A stretch of 64,000 nt of DNA from Candidatus Zixiibacteriota bacterium. Its GTDB lineage: Bacteria; Zixibacteria; MSB-5A5; GN15; JAAZOE01. The position numbers and the translations under genes were made by a program. Within the stretch, counting starts at the first letter, position 1, and each line of letters begins with the position of its first letter. The stretch lies in assembly GCA_023138975.1 (NCBI GenBank), contig JAGLON010000015.1:62001-126000 (forward strand), given 5' to 3'. The notes below the pieces were generated by a model. That model saw only the letters and a program-made list of their open reading frames with translations. It was not told the DNA's origin and did not search any database. Positions 17,263-25,083 of the stretch are shown here, piece after piece.

Positions 17263-18354
17263 ATGGTTAAAAAAATCCTAATCATTTTGATGTTTGTAAT
17301 CGTTGTCGGCGGATCGGTGACTCTGTTGGTCATGAACCTGTCGGCCTCAAAAGAAGTTGACGCCAAGACGATTGCTTGTACAAAGGGTTCCATAGTAGAC
17401 AAGGCCCTGGCGGTGGGCACAATAGTTCCGCGCGAGGAAATATCGGTCAAGTCGAATATTTCCGGAATTGTAAAAACACTCCACGTTGACATTGGGGACC
17501 TGGTCAAAATTGGCGATCCGCTTATTGATATCGCGCCGGATCCGACACCGCTGGAATATGCTCAGGCCAAACGCCAAGTTGAAATTAGTGAAGTCGGATA
17601 TGAAAACGCCGAACGAGAAATGAATCGTTTTAAGGCTCTGGTGGAAAAGAAACTTATCGCCGCTCAGGAGTTTGAAAGTGCCAAGGCTAAATGTGACGAG
17701 ATGAGGCTTCGTTTAAGTCTTGCTGAGGAAAAATTTGCGCTCATTGAAAAGGGTGAGACGAAGATTGCCGGAAGAGTTGTTGAGAATGTCCTGAAGTCTT
17801 CAATTGACGGCATGGTTCTGGTCCGCAATGTCAATGTCGGTGATCCGGTGGTTCCGCTTACCAGTTATCAGTCCGGAACCGAATTATTAGTCATGGCCGA
17901 TATGACCAATCTGATGTTTAAGGGACGGGTCGATGAAATCGACGTAGGTAAGCTGGTCTTAGGCATGCCGGTCGAAATAAAAATCGGTGCGCTGCCCAGC
18001 GCTAAAGTTGAGGGTCTTTTAAAAAAGGTTTCACCTAAGGCGCATCAGGATCAGGGCTCCACGGTATTTAATGTTGAAATTGATTTGATCGATGTTGGTG
18101 ATATCGAACTCAGGGCCGGCTATTCAGCCAATGCCGATATTATAATAACTAAGAAAGAAGATATCCTGCTTATTCCCGAGAGATTGATCGAGTTCGTTAA
18201 TGATACCGCTTATGTGAATATTCATGATACACTGGGTACCCAAAACAAAACTCCAATCGAAACCGGACTCTCGGATGGAATCAATATTGAAGTAACAGAA
18301 GGCTTGTCAGATGGACAGCTTTTAGTTGAACTTCCTCCGAAACAGATTGAATAG
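17263..18354 (+). CDS. Periplasmic adaptor (membrane fusion) subunit of an ABC exporter
   Basis: 363 aa. Single N-terminal membrane anchor (residues 4-24), then the HlyD/MacA layout: lipoyl halves around VKSNISGIVKTLHVDIGDLVKIGDPL and SIDGMVLVRNVNVGDPV flanking a coiled-coil hairpin (about 95-165), then beta-barrel domains. It is followed by two permeases and an ATPase, so it is the adaptor of a MacAB-like tripartite exporter. No outer-membrane channel gene is next to it. Substrate unknown. Confidence 0.88.
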   Translation: MVKKILIILMFVIVVGGSVTLLVMNLSASKEVDAKTIACTKGSIVDKALAVGTIVPREEISVKSNISGIVKTLHVDIGDLVKIGDPLIDIAPDPTPLEYAQAKRQVEISEVGYENAEREMNRFKALVEKKLIAAQEFESAKAKCDEMRLRLSLAEEKFALIEKGETKIAGRVVENVLKSSIDGMVLVRNVNVGDPVVPLTSYQSGTELLVMADMTNLMFKGRVDEIDVGKLVLGMPVEIKIGALPSAKVEGLLKKVSPKAHQDQGSTVFNVEIDLIDVGDIELRAGYSANADIIITKKEDILLIPERLIEFVNDTAYVNIHDTLGTQNKTPIETGLSDGINIEVTEGLSDGQLLVELPPKQIE

Positions 18355-18372
18355 CCGGTCAGGGTATAGCAT

Positions 18373-19608
18373 ATGTACGCATTATTATCGGTAAAACAAT
18401 TCTTTCGCGATTTGCGAAGCCAAAAACTCCGCACCTTCATGACGATGTTCGGAATCCTCTGGGGTACCGTTTCGATTATTCTGTTGATGGCGTTCGGAAC
18501 CGGTATGCAGGAGTTTCAACAAAAGCGGTTCAAGGGGCTCGGTGAGAACATCTGTATATTCTGGCCGGGAGTAACTTCCAAACCGTGGAATGGTTTGCCG
18601 CGAGGACGTCATATCAGGTTTGTCTCTGAAGATGCCACTCGTATAAGGGAGATGTATCCGGTTATTAAACACATTTCACCGGAATTTCCTCGATCCAATG
18701 TCATGCTAAAATCTCATAAGAATAATCTGACGGCCCAAGTGATAGGTGTTTGGCCTGAATTTCATAAAATGAGAAATATTATTCCAGCAGCCGGCGGTCG
18801 GTTTATTAACGATAAAGATATGGAAAAAAAGCGCCGGACGATTTTCATCGGAGACCGGCTAGCCGAGCAACTATTTGCCGGAGAAGACCCGGTCGGACAA
18901 ACGCTTCAGGTGCGAGGCGCACCTTTTGTAGTCGTCGGTGTTATGGTGTCCAAGGATCAAAATTCCAGCTATGGCGGGCGCGATAATCGCAATGCCTATA
19001 TAGCGTCTGAAACATTTCTTACGATGTTTTCCCGTCGTTATCCCAATAATATGGTCATTCAATCGACCAATGACAATAACATCCAGGAAGCGATAGACTC
19101 ATTTAAGAGTTACATGGCGGCTAAGTATAATTTTGACCCGACCGACACCGAAACGTTAGGAACTTGGGATGTGACGGAAGGGTTTAAATTCATCACTAAC
19201 TTCTTTGTCGCTTTTCGGATGTTTCTTCTCTGCATTGGCTGCCTGACTTTGGTAACAGCTGGAATCGGCGTTACCAATATCATGAACGTCGTTTTGGAGG
19301 AGCGTACTAAAGAAATTGGAATCAAGATGGCCCTGGGTGCGAAAAAGCGAACAATTATGAGCCAGTTTATGTTTGAAACAGTGCTGTTAACCTGCATTGG
19401 CGGTTCCATCGGCTTTATTATCGCATACGCGATTGTGATGGTATTCCCATTACTAAATCTTACGGAGCATATCGGGACACCTACCATTCATGTTTTTGAA
19501 TCGGTCATGACTATTTCAATACTGGGAATTGTCGCATTCTTATCAGGATTCTTCCCGGCCCGGCGAGCGTCGAATATGGAGCCGGTTAAAGCTCTCAAGC
19601 TATTTTAG
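18373..19608 (+). CDS. MacB-like ABC transporter permease (first)
   Basis: 411 aa. N-terminal membrane helix after LRSQKLRTFMTMFGILWGTVSI, a large periplasmic (MacB-PCD) domain, and three C-terminal helices with the FtsX-domain signature NIMNVVLEERTKEIGIKMALGAKKRTI. It has no ATPase domain; that is encoded separately by the fourth gene. Paralogous to the next gene, so the two likely form a heterodimer. Confidence 0.9.
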   Translation: MYALLSVKQFFRDLRSQKLRTFMTMFGILWGTVSIILLMAFGTGMQEFQQKRFKGLGENICIFWPGVTSKPWNGLPRGRHIRFVSEDATRIREMYPVIKHISPEFPRSNVMLKSHKNNLTAQVIGVWPEFHKMRNIIPAAGGRFINDKDMEKKRRTIFIGDRLAEQLFAGEDPVGQTLQVRGAPFVVVGVMVSKDQNSSYGGRDNRNAYIASETFLTMFSRRYPNNMVIQSTNDNNIQEAIDSFKSYMAAKYNFDPTDTETLGTWDVTEGFKFITNFFVAFRMFLLCIGCLTLVTAGIGVTNIMNVVLEERTKEIGIKMALGAKKRTIMSQFMFETVLLTCIGGSIGFIIAYAIVMVFPLLNLTEHIGTPTIHVFESVMTISILGIVAFLSGFFPARRASNMEPVKALKLF

Positions 19609-19615
19609 GTAGATT

Positions 19616-20875
19616 ATGAAACCTTCAATATTATTCAATGTCTTCGCGCAGGATTTTAAGAAACAGCGGAAACGCATGGTTCTGACCCTGATGGCTATTC
19701 TTTGGGGCACCATGTCAATCATGCTGCTTTTGGCTTATGGCGAGGGGATGAAAGACCAGTTTTCCAAGAACTTAAACGGTCTGGGTGAGGGTATTGTTAT
19801 TTTATGGGGCGGTCAAACGTCAGTACCTTTTCAGGGATACGGCAAAGGGCGAAGAATTCACCTTCACCCGGAAGATGTTGATTACTTGAAGGGAAGGATG
19901 CCGGAGCTGGAAATTGTTGCCGCCGAATACATTCGCTGGGGCGCGGAAATAAAGTACAAGGATAAACTGATTTCTGAACGCATTAACGGTGTCTATCCTG
20001 AATACAAAGAGATTAGAAACTTTATCCCCGAGATGGGCGGCCGTATGATAAACGAATTGGATATGCAATCCCGTCGCCGGGTCGCGTTCCTGGGGAACGA
20101 GGTCAAGAACCGTTTGTTTGGATACGATACGCCGGATGAAAATATAATTGGTGAAACTATTCAGATTAATTCGACACCATACACAGTCATCGGAATAATG
20201 CAGCCGAAAATTCAAATGAGCTCATATCAGGGATCGGATGAAGATGTCATTGCGATTCCGGCAACGACGTTTCACGCTATTCTCGGAGATCCCTACCTCG
20301 ATAACATCATTTTCAAACCGGCTGAGGGATTCACTTTTGAAGATATCGAATCAAGGCTTTTTAGTGTCATGGGCAGCAAATACAAATTTGATCCGAATGA
20401 TGACCAAACCCTTCACACCTGGGATATTATGGAAGAGCGTAAAGTCACAATGGATATTTTTCAGGTTATTCAGTATTTCCTTGGGTTCGTTGGCGGGTTG
20501 ACATTAATAATCGCCGCCGTTGGAGTTGCAAATATTATGTACGTTTCCATCAAAGAGAGGACCCGTGAGATCGGTATCAAGATGGCTATCGGTGCCCGGC
20601 GCATATATATCTTGATGCAGTTCATCGTGGAAGCGCTGGGGATTACGTTCTTAGGTGGAACTTTAGGGATCTGTTCTGCGTATCTATTAACAGAGTTATT
20701 CAAAATGGTTCCGATTGAATCTGAGGTTCTTAATTTTATGGGACGCCCGACGGTGTCACTGGAAATCGGAATAACCGTGACAGTAATTCTTGGCATCTTA
20801 GGATTTTTCGCCGGATTATTCCCGGCCATGAAAGCTGCCTCGGTAAATCCTAATGAAGCCCTTCGGTATGAGTAA
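19616..20875 (+). CDS. MacB-like ABC transporter permease (second)
   Basis: 419 aa with the same plan as its upstream neighbour: KKQRKRMVLTLMAILWGTMSIM at the N-terminus, a periplasmic domain, then NIMYVSIKERTREIGIKMAI in the FtsX core and two further helices. It begins 8 bp after the previous stop. Two different permeases point to an asymmetric transporter core. Confidence 0.9.
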   Translation: MKPSILFNVFAQDFKKQRKRMVLTLMAILWGTMSIMLLLAYGEGMKDQFSKNLNGLGEGIVILWGGQTSVPFQGYGKGRRIHLHPEDVDYLKGRMPELEIVAAEYIRWGAEIKYKDKLISERINGVYPEYKEIRNFIPEMGGRMINELDMQSRRRVAFLGNEVKNRLFGYDTPDENIIGETIQINSTPYTVIGIMQPKIQMSSYQGSDEDVIAIPATTFHAILGDPYLDNIIFKPAEGFTFEDIESRLFSVMGSKYKFDPNDDQTLHTWDIMEERKVTMDIFQVIQYFLGFVGGLTLIIAAVGVANIMYVSIKERTREIGIKMAIGARRIYILMQFIVEALGITFLGGTLGICSAYLLTELFKMVPIESEVLNFMGRPTVSLEIGITVTVILGILGFFAGLFPAMKAASVNPNEALRYE

Positions 20876-20889
20876 TTGAGGATAAAACG

Positions 20890-21594
20890 ATGATTGAAAT
20901 GACTGGCATTAGAAAAGCGTACCAAACTGGAAAAATAACGTTTGAGGCTTTGCGCGGAGTCGATATCTCCATCAAAGAAAATGAATATATTGCCATTGTC
21001 GGGCCGTCCGGTTCCGGAAAATCAACCCTGATGAACCTCATGGGCTGCCTCGATAAACCGACCGGAGGCGAGTTTTATCTCGATACTGAACGGGTGGAAA
21101 CACTCAGCCCGAATCAATTAGCCGATATCCGTAATCGCAAGGTTGGGTTTGTGTTTCAGGCCTTTAATCTTCTTCCCTACGCCACCGCCTACGAAAATGT
21201 TGAATTACCGCTACTATATGCTGGATTAAGCGGGAAAGAACGCAAGGCGCGAGTTACTGAGCTTCTTAACCGGGTTGGGTTGGGCGATAAAATGGCCAAT
21301 AAACCGACAGAAATGTCGGGCGGAGAGATGCAGCGAGTGGCAATTGCGAGAGCTCTGGCAAATAAACCAAAACTGATTCTGGCTGACGAACCGACCGGAA
21401 ACCTTGACACAAAATCGGGCCGGGCGATAGTTGAAATCTTTAATGATCTTTGGAAAGACGGCCACACAATAGTTATTATAACACATGATATGCATATTGC
21501 TAAACGATGTCAGAGGATTATTCGTCTCAAAGATGGTCTTCTTGATACTGGAAACGAAGAAGAAGAACAAGAACAAAGTTTGAAGGTAGCATAG
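20890..21594 (+). CDS. MacB/LolD-type ABC transporter ATP-binding protein
   Basis: 234 aa. Walker A GPSGSGKST (about residues 38-46), Q-loop VFQAFNLLPYATAYENV, signature MSGGEMQRVAIARAL, Walker B LILADEPTGNLD, and switch His in ITHD. This is the MacB/LolD subgroup of ATPases. Last gene of the four-gene exporter operon, followed by a terminator. The Glu/Gln-rich tail (about 220-232) is unusual but short. Confidence 0.93.
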   Translation: MIEMTGIRKAYQTGKITFEALRGVDISIKENEYIAIVGPSGSGKSTLMNLMGCLDKPTGGEFYLDTERVETLSPNQLADIRNRKVGFVFQAFNLLPYATAYENVELPLLYAGLSGKERKARVTELLNRVGLGDKMANKPTEMSGGEMQRVAIARALANKPKLILADEPTGNLDTKSGRAIVEIFNDLWKDGHTIVIITHDMHIAKRCQRIIRLKDGLLDTGNEEEEQEQSLKVA

Positions 21595-21624
21595 AAAAAC
21601 CTGCCTCATAATCCTTCACATGCC

Positions 21625-21658
21625 CCGCCTGCCGGACCCCTCCCGGCGGGCGGTTTTT
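21625..21658 (+). terminator. Terminator of the ABC exporter operon
   Basis: 11-bp GC-rich stem (21625-21635 with 21643-21653, one G-T pair), 7-nt loop, then T5. Confidence 0.88.
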
Positions 21659-21677
21659 ATTAAGGCTTCATAGCAAA

Positions 21678-22940
21678 TTACCCTTTAGGCTTTTCTATCC
21701 TTCTGATGCGCAAATAGAGCAAAATGGCCAGGAATGTTATTACTAAAGTAGCTCCTCCAAGACCTTTTCTTCTGAAATAATACTCGTCTATCAGCTCAGC
21801 TGACTTCACTTTTACAGAATCAGCTTTGGCGATACCTTCTTCAGCCTTGGGAACGACTACTGAAGCGTCAAAACTATGAATATGGGTTCTCGTCTGAATT
21901 AATGATTGGTCAACTTCCTTCAGAAGAAATTCCTCGTTGGTGGTCATCATACCTTTTGCTTGTGCGTCCTTCAATACAGTCAAAGCCGCTTCATGGGCAG
22001 CAACCAGAGCATTGATAGCATTTCTAACGCTATCGGCTGTCTGTGAGCCTCGGGTTCCATCATCATGATCGTGGCAATCGGCGCAAATACCCGGTTCAGT
22101 CGAACCAATCATCTTATCAGATGGATGTTCGATCCGGTGGTTGGAATGACAGGTTGCGCACATGGGGAAGTCATTTTCGGCATAAGCCTTCATGTGCGGC
22201 GATTTTAAGAATAATTCGGATTCTATCGCATGGCAATTGCCGCAGACCAAAGCCAGGTTGTCAACCCCGGGCGGAGCGGCTCCATGATTGCTGTGGCAAT
22301 CGTTACAGGCTGGCGCTCCGAGATCTTTATTGACTAACAGAGCATGACCATGCACTGAAGCCTTGAAATCATCAAGCTGATTGGTAGCGATGCCATACTC
22401 TGCCATATAGTCTTTATTAGAATGGCATTTGCCGCAAGTTTCTGGCACATTAAGCGGATGAGTACTGGAGTGCGGGAGCTTACCATCACCAATCTGATGA
22501 ACTGTATGACATGAAATACAGGTCGCGACTTTTTTATCCTTATGTTTAGACAGTCGCTGTCCATGCACCGACGTTTTATATTTTGACAGCTGATCTACGG
22601 GCAATGACGGGTTGTGTTGGCGCATATAGGTGGCATCGGAATGGCATCGCGCGCAGAAGTTTGGAACTTCGTTGAACTTTGGAACTCCCCGATAATTCTT
22701 GGCTGACCTGACACCATCCATGTCCTCGGCTTCGGTGTCACCGCCATGACACTCAACGCATCCCAGCCCTTTCTGAAAATGAATATCTTTTGAAAACAGA
22801 TGAGTAGGCCCGTCTTCTTCTTCCCATTCAGCATGGCACTCAAGACAGTTTTTAGAATTGGTGGCCAGAGCCATCGAACAATTCAGCAGGCCTATAAGAA
22901 TCAAAATAAATATATTTTTCATAAAACGACTCCTATTCAA
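21678..22940 (-). CDS. Nine-heme c-type cytochrome with C-terminal membrane anchor
   Basis: 420 aa. Signal peptide (about 1-26), nine CXXCH haem sites in order (CLECH, CVECH, CARCH, CISCH, CGKCH, CNDCH, CGNCH, CATCH, CADCH), many extra His for axial ligation, a helical region and a C-terminal helix (GGATLVITFLAILLYLRI). Periplasmic electron carrier. Its start overlaps the end of the cytochrome b gene by 8 bp, so it is the third subunit of a bc-type quinol oxidoreductase, in place of the usual one-haem cytochrome c1. Confidence 0.92.
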   Translation of the reverse strand: MNRSRFMKNIFILILIGLLNCSMALATNSKNCLECHAEWEEEDGPTHLFSKDIHFQKGLGCVECHGGDTEAEDMDGVRSAKNYRGVPKFNEVPNFCARCHSDATYMRQHNPSLPVDQLSKYKTSVHGQRLSKHKDKKVATCISCHTVHQIGDGKLPHSSTHPLNVPETCGKCHSNKDYMAEYGIATNQLDDFKASVHGHALLVNKDLGAPACNDCHSNHGAAPPGVDNLALVCGNCHAIESELFLKSPHMKAYAENDFPMCATCHSNHRIEHPSDKMIGSTEPGICADCHDHDDGTRGSQTADSVRNAINALVAAHEAALTVLKDAQAKGMMTTNEEFLLKEVDQSLIQTRTHIHSFDASVVVPKAEEGIAKADSVKVKSAELIDEYYFRRKGLGGATLVITFLAILLYLRIRRIEKPKG

Positions 22941-24057
22941 CCAAATATCCGATGAGGGTCATGGTGATGATAAACAGCACCACGAAAATACCGAACCACA
23001 TTATCCAACGGGAAGGTTTATTCATGGCAGACTTGCGGTCAATGAATGGAATTAATGCCCACATCAATCCACCGGCAGTGAACAAGCCCATCCCGACTAA
23101 TTCACCTTCAATAAACCAGATATGCGCCGGGAGCATTTTCAAAGCCTGAAAAGCGAACATGAAATACCATTCAGGTCGAATCACTGCGGGAGGCGCACCA
23201 AAGGGATCAGCTTTCTCTCCCAATGGCCAGTGAATAACCCCGATACCATCCGGAAAGAAAACCGCGAGAAGCGCCAACACATTTAGCATTATCAACCAGA
23301 TAAGCGCATCTCGATATATGAAGTTTGGGAAAAACTTCATATAGGATTTTTCTTGTGGCGGTTTCTGATTCCAATGGAGCGGCTCACTCATCCCCAGACG
23401 CTGCACAAATATCAGATGCAGCGAAATTAGGCCAATAAACAGAGCGGGAAGAATGGCAACATGCAATCCAAAAAAGCGCCCGATAGTCGCTCCGGTAACT
23501 TCCTCGCCGCCTCGCATAACTACAAGCAGATAATCTCCAATTACCGGAACAGCGCCAGCCATTCCGGTGCCAACCCTGGTAGCAAAGAAGGCGAGTTCGT
23601 TCCACGGTAAAAGATAACCGGAAAACCCGAATCCCATCGCCAGTCCTAATACTCCAACACCAGTCAGCCAGGTTAATTCCCGCGGTTTACGATATGCCTT
23701 TGTAAAGAACACGGTAAACATATGCAGGAACGCAGATAAAATCATCAGGTTGGCTGACCATGAATGGATTGAGCGAATCAACCAGCCAAATGATACTTCT
23801 GATACAATGAATTTTACTGACTCATAGGCTGAATCCGCACCTGGGCGGTAGTACATGAGAAGCAAAATACCGGTACAAGCTTGAACGATGAAAAAGAAGA
23901 GTGTCAGTCCACCGAAGTAGTAAAACATCGAATGCGAGTGCTGGGGAACATTTTTCTTACTCATGTAGTCTACCAGCGCATCCAACTTCAACCGCTCATT
24001 CAAGTAATCATAGAATTTATTGTCAGTTAATATATTTTTATTACCAAGGTTTGGCAT
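22933..24057 (-). CDS. Cytochrome b subunit of a bc-type complex
   Basis: 374 aa, single protein carrying both b6-like and subunit-IV-like parts. Two His pairs for the b haems (IHSWSANLMILSAFLHMF and FGLHVAILPALFIGLISLHLIF) and the quinol-site PEWY motif (RPEWYFMFAFQALK). About 7-8 membrane helices. It oxidises (mena)quinol in the membrane. Located between the Rieske and nine-heme cytochrome genes; its start codon overlaps the Rieske stop by one base. Confidence 0.93.
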   Translation of the reverse strand: MPNLGNKNILTDNKFYDYLNERLKLDALVDYMSKKNVPQHSHSMFYYFGGLTLFFFIVQACTGILLLMYYRPGADSAYESVKFIVSEVSFGWLIRSIHSWSANLMILSAFLHMFTVFFTKAYRKPRELTWLTGVGVLGLAMGFGFSGYLLPWNELAFFATRVGTGMAGAVPVIGDYLLVVMRGGEEVTGATIGRFFGLHVAILPALFIGLISLHLIFVQRLGMSEPLHWNQKPPQEKSYMKFFPNFIYRDALIWLIMLNVLALLAVFFPDGIGVIHWPLGEKADPFGAPPAVIRPEWYFMFAFQALKMLPAHIWFIEGELVGMGLFTAGGLMWALIPFIDRKSAMNKPSRWIMWFGIFVVLFIITMTLIGYLVE

Positions 24058-24509
24058 CAGGCTTCCTCCTTTGATATAAAAATACCGCTGTCGATTTCAT
24101 TGACAACATATTGTTCCAAAGGTTTTGGAGGCGGGCCTGATATGTTTTTCCCATCAAGATCATAGCGTCCATTATGGCATGAACACCAGATAATTCCCAA
24201 ATCAGGGCGGTGTTGTACGGTACAATCCAAATGAGTGCAAGTTGCGGACAAAGCCTTGAGGGCGCCATCAGAGGTGACACAGATAATGCCTAATTTGCGC
24301 CCGAATTTGAATGTCTTCGCTTTCTTCGGATCCGCTTCAATATCCGCTCGCGAAAACTCCAACTTGACTTGGGATACATTAGCTTCGCCTGACTCTGGTG
24401 GAGTGATAAATTTTAATATGGGGAAGAAGATAGCCGCGCATACACCCAGTATTCCTCCGGAAGTTAATACTTCCAGGAATCCTCTCCGTGAGACATCTTT
24501 TTTCGGCAT
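24057..24509 (-). CDS. Rieske iron-sulfur protein of the bc-type complex
   Basis: 150 aa. Twin-arginine signal SRRGFLEVL (residues 7-15) with a membrane anchor, then the [2Fe-2S] boxes CTHLDC (about 91-96) and CSCH (about 109-112): ligands C91, H93, C109, H112, with C96 and C111 as the disulfide pair. First gene of the minus-strand bc operon, divergent from napD. Confidence 0.94.
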   Translation of the reverse strand: MPKKDVSRRGFLEVLTSGGILGVCAAIFFPILKFITPPESGEANVSQVKLEFSRADIEADPKKAKTFKFGRKLGIICVTSDGALKALSATCTHLDCTVQHRPDLGIIWCSCHNGRYDLDGKNISGPPPKPLEQYVVNEIDSGIFISKEEA

Positions 24510-24592
24510 ATCCGCCCTTTCATAATCTGGAGACCCGGTTATAAAATTGCATCGCTTACCGCAAGGTAGATAATTTATTTGTCGATTTATAC

Positions 24593-24621
24593 ATTATCAT
24601 GCTTTGAGTTACCACCGACAA
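24593..24621 (-). promoter_or_regulatory. Candidate promoter for the Rieske/cytochrome b operon
   Basis: On the minus strand, TTGTCG (24616-24621), a 17-bp spacer, then GATAAT (24593-24598). Predicted start about 24586, about 77 nt before the Rieske ATG. Confidence 0.5.
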
Positions 24622-24697
24622 GGAAAATCTGCGCGATTACTTTTATTCTATGTTTTTCTTAGTTAGTCAATATGATCTAAAAGAACCATCATTGGAA

Positions 24698-24711
24698 TTG
24701 ACTCAAGTCAA
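24698..24711. promoter_or_regulatory. CRP/FNR-type operator between bc and nap operons
   Basis: TTGAC, four bases, GTCAA: a perfect half-site palindrome with the spacing of the CRP/FNR family (FNR consensus TTGAT-N4-ATCAA). Its centre is about 68 bp upstream of the predicted nap transcription start, close to a class I activator position. A role in turning nap on without oxygen or with nitrogen oxides is inferred from site and context. Confidence 0.6.
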
Positions 24712-24737
24712 ATTATCTAGAGGTATTTTTATTTTAA

Positions 24738-24766
24738 TTGATGTTTGCGGAGATCTTTTTTATAGT
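24738..24766 (+). promoter_or_regulatory. Candidate promoter for the nap operon
   Basis: TTGATG (24738-24743), a 17-bp spacer, then TATAGT (24761-24766). Start at about 24773, giving a 30-nt leader before napD with GGGGA as a ribosome site. Confidence 0.6.
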
Positions 24767-24801
24767 AAAAACTACGTCGCATTTCATGTGGGGAAATTAC
24801 A

Positions 24802-25050
24802 ATGGTCATCTCAAGTTGGGTTATACACAGCTCAGAGTCATTATTCGACAAAATCAAGACAAATCTTACCGCCATACCAAATATTGAAATTACTGATGAG
24901 CAGGATTTCAAATTAGCCGCTGTTATCGAGACAAAATCGACTGCAGAGGCTGCTGATTTGGCAAGTCATGTTCGCGGCATGGAAGGTGTGAACGGGTTGG
25001 ATATTGTTTCGCACTTCTTTGAGGATGAAACACTGGATAAAAAAGAATAA
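24802..25050 (+). CDS. napD: NapD-like chaperone
   Basis: 82 aa. Small ferredoxin-fold protein of the NapD family (MVISSWVIHS at the start, GVNGLDIVSHFFEDE at the end). NapD binds the twin-arginine signal of NapA until the Mo cofactor is inserted. It stands directly before napA, as expected. Sequence conservation in this family is low, so much of the confidence comes from position. Confidence 0.8.
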   Translation: MVISSWVIHSSESLFDKIKTNLTAIPNIEITDEQDFKLAAVIETKSTAEAADLASHVRGMEGVNGLDIVSHFFEDETLDKKE

Positions 25051-25083
25051 TAAAAAATAAATTTAGAGTTAGGAGTTTAGGTC

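Noticed and set aside
24650-24916. Open frame of about 88 codons across the nap promoter region and napD
   Set aside because: It overlaps napD in another frame, lacks a ribosome site and runs over the promoter and the FNR-type site; napD is the real gene.
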